A stretch of DNA of 64,000 nt, from assembly GCA_018350325.1 (NCBI GenBank), contig JAEVLN010000001.1, positions 2,221,501 to 2,285,500 on the forward strand. The letters run 5' to 3'. A model generated the notes under the pieces. That model was not told the DNA's origin. It did not search any database and saw only the letters and a list, made by a program, of their open reading frames with translations. Source of the stretch: Globodera rostochiensis (Eukaryota; Nematoda; Chromadorea; Rhabditida; Heteroderidae). Position numbers and translations under genes: made by a program. Shown piece after piece: positions 45,638 to 57,878 of the stretch. Within the stretch, counting starts at the first letter, position 1; every line of letters begins with the position of its first letter.

Positions 45638-46182
45638 ATACAAATGTGACTCGAGCAAAATGCCATCGTACCGAATAAATGAATTGGCGCCACCTTCGTC
45701 TCGGTTTCGGTCCTATAAATATCAAATCTTCCGCCGATCGGTGGTCGGATTGTTAATTAGGTAATTAACAAAAAATTTGAAAATCTCTTAACATTTTATC
45801 ATTTCGCGCCATTTGCAATGTGTGGGGGCCAAATACCGTCAAATCATCCGATCATTTTCAATCGTTAAGCACAAAATGGTGGGAAAATAGAGATAAAACT
45901 AATTGTGCGGGACGAAACGATGCATTTTTGCCTCGGGCACAACAAAAATGTGATGACGAAAATGTGTCGCCGGAGGCGCTAAAAACCACAAAGTTTTAAG
46001 CATTGCCAGGAGGCGTTGGGACGGAGTTGGTGGTAGTGGAGGAGCCAAAACGGATGGATTTGGCACAAGCATTGGACAAACACATGGGTTTTGGACGATC
46101 AGATTGGTCTCTTCGGTGGTGGTATGGTGTGGGTGGTGGATGGATGTACTGCTCCAACTTGTCGTTCTCCTCTTTTTTTGGC

Positions 46183-49100
46183 TTAGAGGCGGTACAGTGA
46201 CACTTCGGCCTCCTCCGGGTACTCCAGCTCCCAAATGCGCTTCAAATGCTTGCCCTTGACGTCACGCGGCGTGCCGAAGTTGGTCATCATCTTCTGCGAG
46301 TCACCCTTGTTCCAGCCGGCCTGGGACGGGATGATCGCCTCCGACTTCTTCATGTCCTCAAAAGGCAGCTCGCCCGCCTCCGCCTCATAGGTGGTGTTCC
46401 TGGGTGTGCCGAAGCCGGTCATGCCCGCCTGGGAGGCGAACCGGTTGGTACCCGACTGTAGACGAACCATTCCTGAATGCATGGGTGGACTGGGTGATCA
46501 GTGGGGTTGATCAATGCCGGATTTTTTTCGGGATTTTGATCAAAAAATGTGGCCTCAACCCTAAATTAGTTCGAGCCGAATTCGTGTTTTCAACAAACTG
46601 ACCTTGCGACTTGCGGTTCTGGTACGAGATGGACGGGTCAAGCACCTCCCAACGGGGCTGTCCAAAGCCGGTCATGCCCTTCTGCGAGGCGTACTTGTTC
46701 GAACTAAAAAATGGTGGCGGGATGTGTCAAAAGGTCAAAATCGGCTTGGCCAATCTGACCCCATCTGGTAGGGGATGCTGGTCTGATCGATGCTCTGCTC
46801 GTGGCTGTACTCCTTGAAAAGAACGTGGAGGTGATCAATGTTCCGGAATTTTTTGAATAAAACTCCAAAAATCGGAATGTTGTATTCGTCCATTTTTGCA
46901 TCGATCGATCGATCAAATTCGAGCAGTACTTACCGGATGCGAAGTGTCCAGCATTTTGGTTGTCTCGCGACGGTTTGTGCCGAAGCCGGTCATGCCCTTT
47001 TGGGACGCGAATTTGTTCGTACCTGGAGGGCAAAAATGGAAAATTTAAATATTTTCAAAAAAAAAATTATGCCTTCGGCACATACCCATCTGCAACGGAA
47101 TCTCCGTGTTGTCAATGTCACGCTCGTGCGAGTAGTCCGGATGTTTGGAGTCCAACATTCTGGTCGTCTCACGACGGCCCGTACTGTGTAAATGGTGAGG
47201 AATGGGTTACGGTATACCGAGGCGGGCGTGAGTTAAAGTATTTTACGGTAATGATTACGGTATACCGAGCTTAATGATTAGGGTTACGGTAAACCGAGCT
47301 TAATGATTAGGGATACGGTAAACCGAGCTTAATGATTAGGGTTACGGTGTACTTTTTTTACGCTCAATGATTACAGTATACCGAGATGGGGAGGGGGGGG
47401 GGGATGAATACGGGTTTTACGGTCATTCATGAGTCATGACGTCAGCAGTCGATTTTTTGGCTTTCAAAATCAAAAATCCCGAATAAAATGGATTGCCAAA
47501 AAACATTGTAAATGCCAACAAACAAATGTTTCTGGAGACTTACCCGAAAAGGGTCATGCCCTTCTGCGAGTCGAACTTGTTCGTACCGGCTTGCAGACGC
47601 ACAATGCCATCGCTGGCGCGTATTTTCTCCTCCGGAAGCGGCTGAAAAAGGGGCGATGAACATTTCGTTTTTTGAATTTGAATTTTGTGCAAAAAACAAA
47701 AAAGAAACATTATGCCAAACATTGCCGAATGCGTCGTCCGTTGGCAAATTATTTTTTTGATGGCATTTTTGTGCACATTTTTTTTCGGCACACGGAAAGG
47801 AAGTGGCGATGAACAAATTTACCACAATACGGGGCGACATGTTTTTGGCGAAAGTGGTGAAAACTGCATTTTTGGAATTTTGAAAAGGGCAGCAGAAGAT
47901 CGGATCTCCGATATCCCCCCGGGGGGAGTCCGAAAATTCCCCAAAAAACAACAAAATCCCCTAAGGATATAATAAAAAAAGACCTCCAAGTCGCCCGGCA
48001 GCACGTTCACGTTCACCCCCTCACGGCACACGTCACGTCCGGTACTGGAAAATGGAAGAATTAGTGCCGTTTTTTAATTGATTAATGCGGGGGGGGGGGA
48101 TTTTTAATTATTAAAATGATAGAATTATTGGCCAACCCCGGAGGGGCAGTTTTTGGACAAACTGGAGAAGCCTTAGGGATCCAAATTACTATGCGGCATT
48201 TTGATCGGAAGAGGGTGAAATTCTCCGGTGCCAAAATGGGGGATATGCTCAAGAGTCTCGGGTTCGATTCTCGACACTCAACAAAAGTTTTCTCGAGTTT
48301 TTAGGGCGGGGGTCGTCCTCGAGTCTCTCGGCACCAAGTGTCTCAGTCTCGAGTTTAGGCCAACTCGAGAGACACCAGTGCCATTCATTTTAGAGAAAAT
48401 CGGTTCCGCTATTTACAGACTCTTTTGAACGGGTCTCAATCCCTTTCTTCCTTCCCGACATTTCCTGCTGATCGATCACCCACCTGCTGATCAGTGGACC
48501 CCCTCAAAATGGTCTCTGATCACTCACCCGAACGCGACGAAGCCCTTCTGGGACGCGAACCGGTTGGTACCGGACTGCAGGCGCACCTCGCCGTGTCCTT
48601 TCAGCAAAATGTCCTCCGGAATTTCCGCCAAATTCTCCACTTTGACCTTTAGGGGGGGGGGGGGGGTACACAAAAAATTTTTTCAAAAATTTTTTCAAAA
48701 AATTCTCTCTCACCTTGGTGGTGGTGTTACGGGGCGTGCCGAAGTTGGTCATCAACTTCTGCGAGTCGCCCTTGTTCCAACCGGCCTGGGACGGGATGAT
48801 GCCGTCGGTCTGGCGCAGCTGTGCCAACGTCCAGCGCCCGACGCGCTTCGGCGCCGCGCCGCCGCCCGACACTTTGGTCTCCATGGTGGCGTTGGGCGCC
48901 TCCTCATCGTAGTCTGAACGGAATGCCAAACTTTTCAAAACAATTTGAATTTTGTAAAATATTTAAAAGGTTCATTTTGGCTTTTAATAATGCTTTCCAA
49001 GGATCTGGGTTTTGGCCTGATTGTGAGGGCATTTGCCATTTGAGTTCACATGAGTTTAAACGGGATGCCAAACATTGCGAATTTGAAACATAGGTATTCA

Positions 49101-50537
49101 TTTTCGGCACTTTTGGGGATCTTTTCTTCCTGGATTGCCTGAGGGAATGTGAACGGAGCGTTCTTGCCATTCCCAATGGTTCACGCCCGCCTCCTCCTCC
49201 CCTGGCTTCTGTCCATGGCTTGACTGAACATCATCAACATCAGCTTGTCCTTGATGAAATTGTTGGTGTTGCTTTGGAGCCCAATGAACAGTTTCAGTTT
49301 GATGCTGCTGCTTCGGCACAATTTTTGAATACATCAAGTTTGGCGGTTGCTGCTGAATCGCATCAATTGATTGTGCTGGTTGCAGTTGTTGATCTCCCTG
49401 CTGAACAGCTCCAATTCGTTGCTGCTGTGGTGCTGCCACAAATTGTTGTTGGTGTGATGCACTTCTCGGTAGGTGTTGGTCTCCGTAAACAGCTCCAATT
49501 TGTTGTTGCGGCTGAGGTGTATCTCTCTGAACCGCTCCAGCCTGTTGCTGCTGAGGTGCAACAAATTGTTGCTGCTGTGGTGCCATTTTCGGTAGCTGTT
49601 GATTTCCTTGAACCGCTCCAACCTGTTGTTGCTGAGGTGCCATAAATTGTTGTTGTTGTGGTGCCATTCTCGGTTGTTGTTGATCGCCTTGAACTGCTCC
49701 AACTCGTTGCTGTTGGGATGGCGGCCGTTGCTGCTGCTGTTGTTGTTCCATTCTTGAGTCCACAAACTGTTGATGATCTTTCTGATCAAATGGTTGCTGT
49801 TGTTGTTGTGCCATTCTTGGCTCAACAAACTCCGCATAACGTCCGTAGCGCGGCGGCGACTTTCCGCGCCGCGGTCCCCGCTCCGGCCTCCGCTGGGACC
49901 ACTCGCGCTCACAGCGCTCCAACTCTGTCCAATTGCGCACGCTGCTGCTCACCCGCCAATGGACCACCGGTTGGCGCCAACTGTACGGCACCACCCAGTC
50001 CGACTCGTCAATTTGCCGTCGATCACCCGACTTTGTGACACGCCATGAGTAGTCCGTTAGCATTGGCACCGCGTGGTCCTCCTCATCCGTCCGGCGTGGC
50101 GACGGCGTGGCAGGCGGCGTCGGCAACTGCTGTTGGCCATGGAAACTGGTGTTGATCGTCGGCGTCCACGGTCGGCTGGCGGGCATCGAATGTGCCCTTG
50201 GCAATGTTGCCGAATGTGGTGCCATTGCTGGATGCTGTTTTTGTAATGCTGCCGAATGCTTTGTCATCGGCGGTAGCATTGTCTGTTGATCAGTCGGTGA
50301 GTGATCTGTTGTGGCACGATGCCATGCCTCCCATGTGCTTTGGACAGCAACCAGACGACCATATTGACGATGGTGGCCCTGGGGCACCACGCCTTGTTGC
50401 GCACCAAAGCCGCCTTCCGGATTGCTTTGGGGGCGAAATCCGTTTGCCCGATCGCCGTGAGGGCCAAATCCGTTTGCCCGATCGCCTGGTTGATGAAGCG
50501 GCGGCGGCGGCTCGGCCACCACGTAAAAGGGACACAT
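46183..50537 (-). CDS. unc-87: UNC-87 homologue with seven calponin-like repeats
   Basis: Actin-filament-bundling protein of nematode body-wall muscle. The first large exon (50537 to about 49195) encodes a Gln/Pro-rich N-terminal region with DYSWRVTKSGDRRQIDESDW and SWRQPVVHWRVSSSVRNWTE. Downstream exons: 48913-48714 (repeat 1, IIPSQAGWNKGDSQK), 48646-48528 and 48044-47984 (repeat 2), 47641-47544 and 47183-47086 (repeat 3), 47022-46934 (repeat 4), about 46810-46768 and 46707-46613 (repeat 5), and about 46477-46183 (repeats 6 and 7, ending KRIWELEYPEEAEVSLYRL). Repeats share xQxGTNKFxSQKGMTGFGTxR. Seven repeats is the known number for UNC-87. I could not find a clean junction between the Gln-rich exon and the DYDEEAP exon, so it may be a separate or alternative 5' end. 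Confidence 0.82.
47190..47400. repeat. Tandem repeat of about 30 bp (TTACGGTATACCGAG) in an unc-87 intron
   Basis: Five to six units built on TTACGGTATACCGAGCTTAA and TGATTAGGG. GGTATACC is itself palindromic. The array lies between the exons at 47544 and 47183. Confidence 0.7.
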
Positions 50538-51209
50538 GTGCGAGATGCGCGATCAGCAGCCAGGCGCAGGACGATCCGGTTTTTTTGCGATGATTTGGTG
50601 TGGCGGTGGTGATCAGTGTGTTGATCCCGCGCACAGAGGGGATTTGCTTTTGTGTGTGCGTTATGTTTCGGTGACCGGATCACAGGCCGTGCGCCGCCGC
50701 CGCCGCCGCTGCTGATCAGGCCGCTGGGCGGCGGCCCCTGGGGGGCCAAATTCCATTCGTCTTTTGTGTGTCCCCGCCGATCGCGACAAAAACGCGCAAA
50801 ATGATCGAAAGTGCTGTGAGTGACTAAGAGAATAGCTGCTGAAGAAGTGTGCAAACAGAAGAAGCCGGGGGGAAGGCCCCCGAAAAGAGCGCTTCCCTTT
50901 CATCAACTAAAACAAACTTCAACATTTTGCCAATTTTTTTGTAATGAACATTTTGCCAAAAATCTCACACCACACACAAAAGCATTGATTTTGTTTCAAA
51001 AAGTGACAACAAACAAAAAAAAAAAGAAAAATGAAATGTGTTCCCGCGCCCGTAATTTGAGCGTAAAATTTCACAAATTTTTTCGACACCGATTTATGCG
51101 TCACCATCAAAAACTGGTGGTATTGCGCAAGACGCGGTGCCCGTGCCCGTTTGGGGGCGGGGGAAACTGAAATTATTTTACCCGGTCTTCTGTTTGCTAA
51201 TCAGTTGTG

Positions 51210-52270
51210 ATGATGTTCGAGAGTCTCGGTCTCGAAAAGTCTCGGGGTTTTTGGGATCTCGTGGTCAAATCTCGGTATCGAGTTGGAATCTCGTGGTCAA
51301 ATCTCGGTATCGAGCTCGAAGTTTTTGGGGTCTCGGTCTCGAAAAGTCTCGGGCTTTCGAGTCTCGTGGTCAAATCTTGGTCACGAGTCTCGAGGTTTTT
51401 GGGATCTCGTGGTCAAATCTCGGTATCCAGTCTCGAAGTTTTTGGGTCTCGGTCTCGAAAAGTCTCGGGCTTTCAAGTCCCGTGGTCAAATCTTGGTCAC
51501 GAGTCTCGAGGTTTTTGGGGTCTCGGTCTCGAGTCTTGGGGTCTTAAGCATCACTACTAATCGGAACGTTTAAACGTTTTGAAGGCGAGTGTTAGCCGTT
51601 CCGTTGAAGTGATCTGATCTGGGAGCTGATCATTGTCCGGAATTGATTTCAATCAAACTGACACGTTGTCTGTTCAGTTCTTAGACTGATCTGTGATCTG
51701 TCTGGTACGATCCGATTGGCATGATCGGATTGTGCTTTCATTGGTTGCATGAAAACATAACGCCGCCATATGCTACGACATTTTTATGGCATTGATCCAA
51801 AATGATGTTTATTATCATGATCTGAATTAGAGATCGGATCGGACCAGACCGCTCGAGATTCTCGATTAAAATCTCGATAAATCTCAACGAGATTATCTCG
51901 ATCGACGAAATTTTGGCTCAACCGAGATTGTTCAAGATTCTGATCGAAATTTCGATGATCTGAATCCTAGATTTCATGCAATCCACAGAACAAGAACACA
52001 CAACGGGCAGGAGGTACTACGTCATGTTGGAGCAGTACATTTTTCAATAAATTTTTTTCTAAACAAAAAGTGCCAATATAATTTTGATGGTGCCATGTTT
52101 AAGCTAATTGGTAGAGCTGTTCGAGAGTCTTGGTCTTGAGTCTCGGGGTCATTTCTCGGTCTCGAGTCTCAGGGTCATTTCTCGAGTCTCGGTCTCCTAC
52201 TCTCGAGTCTCGGTCTCCTACTCTCGAGTCTCGGTCTCCTACTCTCGAGTCTCGGTAAATTTCAAGTCTT
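51210..52270. repeat. CTCGAG/TCTCGG-rich repeat arrays
   Basis: Two arrays. At 51210-51545, units of roughly 60-100 bp combine GTCTCGGTCTCGAAAAGTCT and TCGTGGTCAAATCTCGGTAT. At 52120-52270, shorter units of GAGTCTCGGTCTCCTACTCTC. Similar short stretches occur near 41640-41780, 48250-48370 and 55740-55900. Frames across them are repeat artefacts. The rest of 50538-53875 has TGATCA-rich DNA and G/C runs and no gene that I can support. Confidence 0.8.
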
Positions 52271-53875
52271 GAACAGCTCTTCTAATTGGTGGAGGGAGAG
52301 GGTTGGGGGTGCCCACCGTTTTCGCTTTCCGGCATCTTTTCTGATCAGAAGCTGCTCAGTGGAGTTGTGGCCTGAGATGGGACGAGAAGTGTGTGCCGCT
52401 TTGCTCACTCACGGAAGAATTTGTGTATTGTTTGGGCCCGGCTCTGCTTAAAAGTGTTTTGGGAGGGATTAATTGGATTTGAGAGGAGGCAAACTGATGC
52501 CAATGTGGAGGGGAGGGATTGGATCTGATTTAGAGGGCCCCCACAAATCTTTGGGGGAAGACCCTTTGGCCCCCGAGGGGTTAAGAGGGGGGGGGTCCGG
52601 TCGGTTGGTTGATCGTCGTTTGGCCCCGGAGGGCCCGATTTGCCCGATTTTTGTTTTGTTTGAGCGGGAAAGAGCAAAGGCAAAAATGAGTTTTTCCGGA
52701 GGGGATATTCTCTCTCTCTTCTGCCTGCCACCGGTGTTTGATGGATCTTTTGACGCCATCGCTGCCCAACAACAGTTGCCCCCCGTCCCCCCGGGGGCTG
52801 CTGCCCCTCCCCTCAACGCTTTTTAGGGCCCTCAGGGGCCAATTGCCGCCTCAAACATACCCTCAGGGGGAGGGGGGGGGGATTGATCAGCCAGCCGCTT
52901 CTCCACACACTCACACAACTAACCTAACGGAGCGGGGGCGGAGCTGATCTGCGATCACTCTCCCTCTCTGTCCCAGCAGCGCCTCCGGGCAATATTCCTT
53001 TATGCTTTTCTCTCCTTGCCTTCGTCCGGAGAGGCGCCATCTGCTGTGGTGTTCCCACGCATTTTGCCCCCCGAGGGGAGAGAATTCCAGGGAAGTGGAG
53101 AGAAATGATCCGAAACGATTTTGTCCCCCGAGGGGTGGGGGGGGGTGCCTCGAGCAATCAGTGAAGTGAAGCGATCGGACCATTAGGGGGGGGGGCATTT
53201 GGCCCCGTTGATTGATGATGCTGGCCGGATGTGATGGGTGGAGGCAGGCGGGGAAATTTCTTCCGATTGAGTGGAATGGAAATAGAGAGGGGGGCGGGGG
53301 GGGGGAGACACACAAAATGAGTCGGACACAAAAGGGATGGAATTCGCGGCTCGCCGGATCTTTGGGCCCAAACGACGATCCATTTTTTACACTCTATTGG
53401 CCATCAAGTTCTGTGTGTGTTTGTTCAATAGTGATTGGTACGCGTACTGGAGGAGCCCCCGGCCTTGCGGACCGATCGACATTTCGATTGAAAATTTCAA
53501 AAATCTTGAATCTCAACATATCTCGGTCTTAAAATCGATCGTCCGGCTCTAAAGTCTATACACTCAAAAACGATAAACCCAAATTCTCGAATTAAAAATT
53601 GAAAATTGAAAGAAAAAATGTTTTCGCATTATGTTAAGCGTTTACGAGATATTAGACAAAAGAAATTGCGGACCAAAAAGATGATCTGAAGAAAAAGGAA
53701 CCAAAAGTATGATCAGAGCCTGGATCCGTGGATACTTTTTGGAAACAGAACAGCAGAGATTACTGATCAGATCACATTTAAAATTGATCACAACACGACG
53801 GGCAACGGCATTGGCATTAACTTTTGAACAGCTCCTTCCCGCAGGCTGGCGCCTCATGGCCACCCGTCCGGCTTC

Positions 53876-56834
53876 TCATCCGGCCAAACTGCTCTTCGGC
53901 CCAAACTTTTCCTTGGCCGCCCGAATGCCGCCGCTTGTGCCCGCCGTTTCCATTTCGTCTGCGCGCACCCAATAGCGCAGTGCGGACACGACAAACAACG
54001 CCTTGCCGACCGCGGCAAAAATGGTGGCATGTGCCATGTTTTGCAGGAACCATTGTCCCTAAATTTTGTGGCAAATCACGCGAAAATGGCAAAACGAACG
54101 CACAATTGATGCCATAAAGTATTTGGTGTGTTCCAAGGCACAGAATTGGTAAGGCTGAAATTGGAGGGGAGTTGGGGGGGTTCGAGACGGTTCAGAACGA
54201 GCTGGAGATGACCAACAGGAGGAAATATTCGGTGCTTTACCTCCAATCGACTGATCAGCCACAGCTCGGAGTACTTGAAGCCGGTCATGAACACAATGGA
54301 CATGCCCATCAACAGCTTTATGGAACATTTATTGAATTAGTGAACATATTTTTAAAGTTTAAAAAATTGACCAAATTTAACTTTTTTTTAGTAATAACGG
54401 AAATACTGCTTGAAGAAGTTGAATACAAAAAATTCTCGATTATCTAAAGATTCCACTAAATTTCTAAGAAAAAAATGCCAAAAAAAAGTTTTGATTTTTG
54501 AAGCATTTATGCCGCGCCCAATTATACGGCACTTCGTACATAGTCAATGGACTCCCACGAGGCGTCGTACGGCACCACAGAATTTGCGTATGAATACAGC
54601 GCCGTCGGTGCCAACAGTGTGCCAACAGCGACCAAATAGCACAGCGAAAACCATTCAAACGTTTCGTCGGGCAACGCGCGACGCTGGTGGTGGTGCCGAT
54701 GCCCGTCCCCGTGCTCACATTCGCAACCCTTTAAAATTTGGGAAGGGGGGGGGGGATTTTGTCGATTCCAAATCCCCGGAGGCGCCGAATGTTTTTGGCA
54801 TGGATTTGGACGCAGAGGGTCCAAATGTGCCACCGCTGAATAAGTGCCAGAAATGGTTGGAGCGCGATAACATCCCCAGGGGTGCCATTTTGTCCTTGAA
54901 AAAAGCGGGCATTTGCCGGGGGGATTTTTGGCCTGGGGGGTCCGTGCCGGGTTTTTGAAAGCGGTGCCATACGATTTGGCGCGGGCCATCCGCCGGGAGT
55001 TCGTTTGTTCTTTCAAAAAAAAATGTAAATTTCAAACATTGCCGTTGGGCGTCATGCCAAGAGCAGCGAAGAATTCCAACTGTGCCCGTTTCAGAAGCAT
55101 GACGTGCACGGCCTGCGCAAGTGCAAGCAATGGGGCCAAAAACAGCGCCCACGGGTCCCATTCAATGTTGCCAAATTCGAGCCTTCAGGGGAGAAAAACA
55201 AAAAATTGAGGGTTGGTCCCCGACCCCTCGGGGGGCGAGAAAGTCGGGGTCGGGGAGGTCGGGGTTGGCGCCATGTCGGGGACCGAGGGTCGGGGACCGA
55301 GGGTCGGGGACCGAGGGTCGGGGACCGAGGGTCGGGGACCGAGGGTCGGGGACCGAGGGTCGGGGACCAACCCTCGTTAAAATTATGTAAAATAGAGGAC
55401 GACGAACAACCAACCAGGACAAAGAGGCGGAGAATGCAAGCGGACACTGAAATAGCAAAAAAAAAAAAATTTTTTTTGAATCCAAAATTTTCTCCGATCA
55501 GACAAATGATCACCAAAAACAACACAAAAAGCATCGCTCACCAAAAGCGTGCAAATTGCGAATCGCCTCCGGCGAAGTTCGTCTTTGCTGCCGGCAACAT
55601 TTGAGTTGGAAAAATCGGCCGCAAACCGGATGATTAGCAAAGTGCCGAGGAAGTCGAATATTCTGTCTCGCGCAAAATGAAATGGCATTTTAAATCAAAT
55701 TTAAATTTAAATGCGTGTTTTGAGTAGAGCCCGGACTTGAGCTTCGAGCGAGATCTCGAGTCGAGATTTTTCGAGATTCCGAGACGAGATTCTCGAAAAA
55801 GCCGAGATTCTCGGAAAAATCTCGGAAAATTTCTTTGAGCGAGATCTCGAGTCGAGATTTTTTGAGATCTCGAGACGAGATTCTCGTCTCGACCGGGCTC
55901 TAGTTTTGAGCCACCGTGTACACTCCCCGTCAACCAGTCCAAACTTCGGGATTTGGGTCCCCAAGAATTGTCGATTCCATTTTATTTTCACGGTATCACA
56001 AAAGCACCACCACCTGCACAGGTACAGCGCGCCGGCGCGGTTGTGCGCGTGCACACGGGCAGCCAAAGCGCTGACCAGCAGCTGTGCCATGACGGGACGC
56101 CACAGCAGCGAGCGGAGCGGCGCTTGCACAATGGCGTAGAGAAGCCGGGGCAACAGCGGACGATCGCGGGACAATGCAAGCCGGGCAAGCAGGAACAGGG
56201 CGGGCACGATGTTGTGCAGAAAGTGCAGCACCGGCATGTGCAGATCCAGCTGTGATGGACGAGGGTGGATGAGGAGGGGTGGGGCGTCTCAGTTTTGTAA
56301 AATTGTGTGGAATAAATCAAAATTGCCGGGGCACGATTCAGTGCCGTGGGCGGACTCAAGGATCATTCAATCACTTAGCTGAGCCTTTGAATGGCACCAA
56401 ATTCTTTTGAATTGGTTAAGCCAGGAAGCTCGACCAAAAAAATGACCATTCCGGACACAAAAATGTCCGATCCGGACTAAATGCCCGGATTCCAGGCCCA
56501 AAATGCCCGAAATTCCAGACCAAAGCCCGGATTCCAGGCCCAAAAATGCCCCAAATTCCGGACCAAACCCGGATTCCAGGCCCAAAAATGCCCGAAAAAT
56601 TCCCGGAGTTCGGGTTACATCCCTGGCACATACTCACCACAAAAAAGAGCACATTGTTCGCTGCTGACAGCATGAATGCCGAAGAAACATCTGCCGATGG
56701 TGAAAAAGCGCATTAAACCAATCGTCGTCAAAATTTTGGCATAGAAAATTTTTCAAAAATTTAGACACAAAAAGCCAGGCCCCACTTAGCATCCAGTAGG
56801 TCAGCATGTCCAATGTGGCGATGGCCAAAACCAT
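53876..56834 (-). CDS. Unidentified multi-pass membrane protein
   Basis: Blocks on the minus strand: MVLAIATLDMLTYWML (56834-56786); VSSAFMLSAANNVLFFV (about 56689-56639); the exon with MPVLHFLHNIVPALFLLARL, then PVMAQLLVSALAARVHAHNR (56244 to about 56025); IFDFLGTLLIIRFAADFSNS with KDELRRRRFAICTLL (about 55632-55543); CPLAFSASLSW (about 55455-55420); LEFGNIEWDPWALFLAPLLA, then LAQAVHVMLLKRAQLEFF (about 55189-55050); LPDETFEWFSLCYLVAVGTL, then LAPTALYSYANSVVPYDASW (about 54690-54540); GMSIVFMTGFKYSELWLI (about 54312-54250); and the last exon QWFLQNMAHATIFAAVGKAL, FVVSALRYWVRADEMETAG, ending KSSLAG (about 54061-53876). About seven to nine hydrophobic segments. The first four exons join in frame; later boundaries are less sure. 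I do not recognise the family. Two MITE-like elements lie in its introns. Confidence 0.55.
55209..55376. mobile_element. GC-rich inverted-repeat element with expanded 14-bp tandem array
   Basis: Begins AGGGTTGGTCCCCGACCCCT and ends GGGGACCAACCCT, so it belongs to the TAGGG family. The middle contains about eight copies of GGGACCGAGGGTCG. It lies within or directly beside an intron of the multi-pass membrane protein gene. The target-site duplication is not clear. Confidence 0.65.
55735..55902. mobile_element. 168-bp inverted-repeat element with perfect 8-bp target duplication
   Basis: Inverted ends TAGAGCCCGG and CCGGGCTCTA. Perfect flanking duplication GTTTTGAG at 55727-55734 and 55903-55910. 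The interior is made of CTCGAGTCGAG and TCTCGAAAA motifs. It is in the intron between the MPVLHFLH and IFDFLGTL exons. A related sequence with GAGAGCCCGGAC and GTCCGGGTTCTA ends lies at about 41633-41773. Confidence 0.8.
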
Positions 56835-57308
56835 GACGAAAATTTTGCCGATATTTTAATGCGCACGTTTTTGGATCGATGTTCAGAAGAACTGAACGTT
56901 GGCTGGCTGGAGACTTTGAGCGCAACAGAAACGAACCCTTTTCCCAAAGTGAGGCGATCCGATCGCAGATCAGATAAGCGCCCGAGGGGGGGGGGGGGGG
57001 GGTCGACGGGAATTCGAGTCGGAAATTTGAAAGGTCAGCTTCGCCACCCTTCCCCCCCCCCCCCAACTTCTCGATCAGTGTTTTAAACAAGCAGCAACAA
57101 ATTCTAATTTTTAAACACATTTTTATTGTAAAATTCTGTAATTTTTGTGCTACAATTTTTCAAAATGACATTGTTTTGAGATCGAAACAAAATGATCAGA
57201 CAAAAGAAAAAAACGAATTTGAGACAAACAAACAAAAAAGTGTGCGATAATTAAAGGAGCTTTTTAATTGATGGGGGAAAAAAAATCCGTTCTTTCTTTT
57301 TTTTTGTT

Positions 57309-57878
57309 TATTTCTCCCTGTTCTGCCATTTTTTGTCCAGTTTTGCGAAGAGCTCCTCCTCCGCGTCGGCCCAGCACGGGCAGCGGTTGCGATAGTCCAG
57401 CTGATGCGGCACACGCACACCGGCGTTGTGATTTTCAGTGGTCTTCTGGACGGCCTGCAAACAAAAATTGTCATTATTTTTTTTACCCGAAAATTTTTTT
57501 GAAAGAAAAAAAAACCAAAGTGGGGGGGGGGGGGGCGGACGGTAATACTAAAGATGGTGTGCCCGACATTTTTCAAAAAAATACAAATTTGTTTTCTAAG
57601 TCGATAAAAAGATTTTTTAAGGGTATTGGAGGGTGTAGAGTCCGAATTTGACCATTATTTTGACCAAGTACGAACCCCGGATCCGAACTCGAACATTTTT
57701 TGGAAAATTCAAAAATTTTTAAAAAATCTTTAGTATTACCGGGGGGGGGGGCTTTTGTTTTTCAAAAATTTTCTTAACAATTATCGTTAAATTCAAAAAT
57801 GCCATTTTCTGATGGAATGGCGACTTGTTAACGTACATTTTTGTGCTGGATGACAACCACTTCAGGAAGATCCTTCAT
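57309..57878 (-). CDS. Small conserved-looking protein, two exons, unknown function
   Basis: Exon 1 57878-57837 (MKDLPEVVVIQHKN), exon 2 57454-57309 (AVQKTTENHNAGVRVPHQLD, then YRNRCPCWADAEEELFAKLD and KKWQNREK), phase-0 GT-AG intron, about 62 aa. The frame continues upstream of the Met (FIRHIV), so the true start may be further 5'. Length and composition suggest a small soluble or mitochondrial protein. I do not recognise the family. The start of exon 2 (AxQKTxxxHN) resembles exon 2 of the CS-domain gene at 58825 in both sequence and phase. Confidence 0.5.

Noticed and set aside
49098..50038. Plus-strand and alternative-frame proteins opposite the Gln-rich exon
   Set aside because: They are shadows of the CAG/CAA-rich minus-strand exon of the UNC-87 homologue.
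56440..56627. A full hAT-like MITE ending CATCCCTGG
   Set aside because: The right end resembles the 45429 element, but no matching left end or target duplication could be found, so it is at best a fragment.
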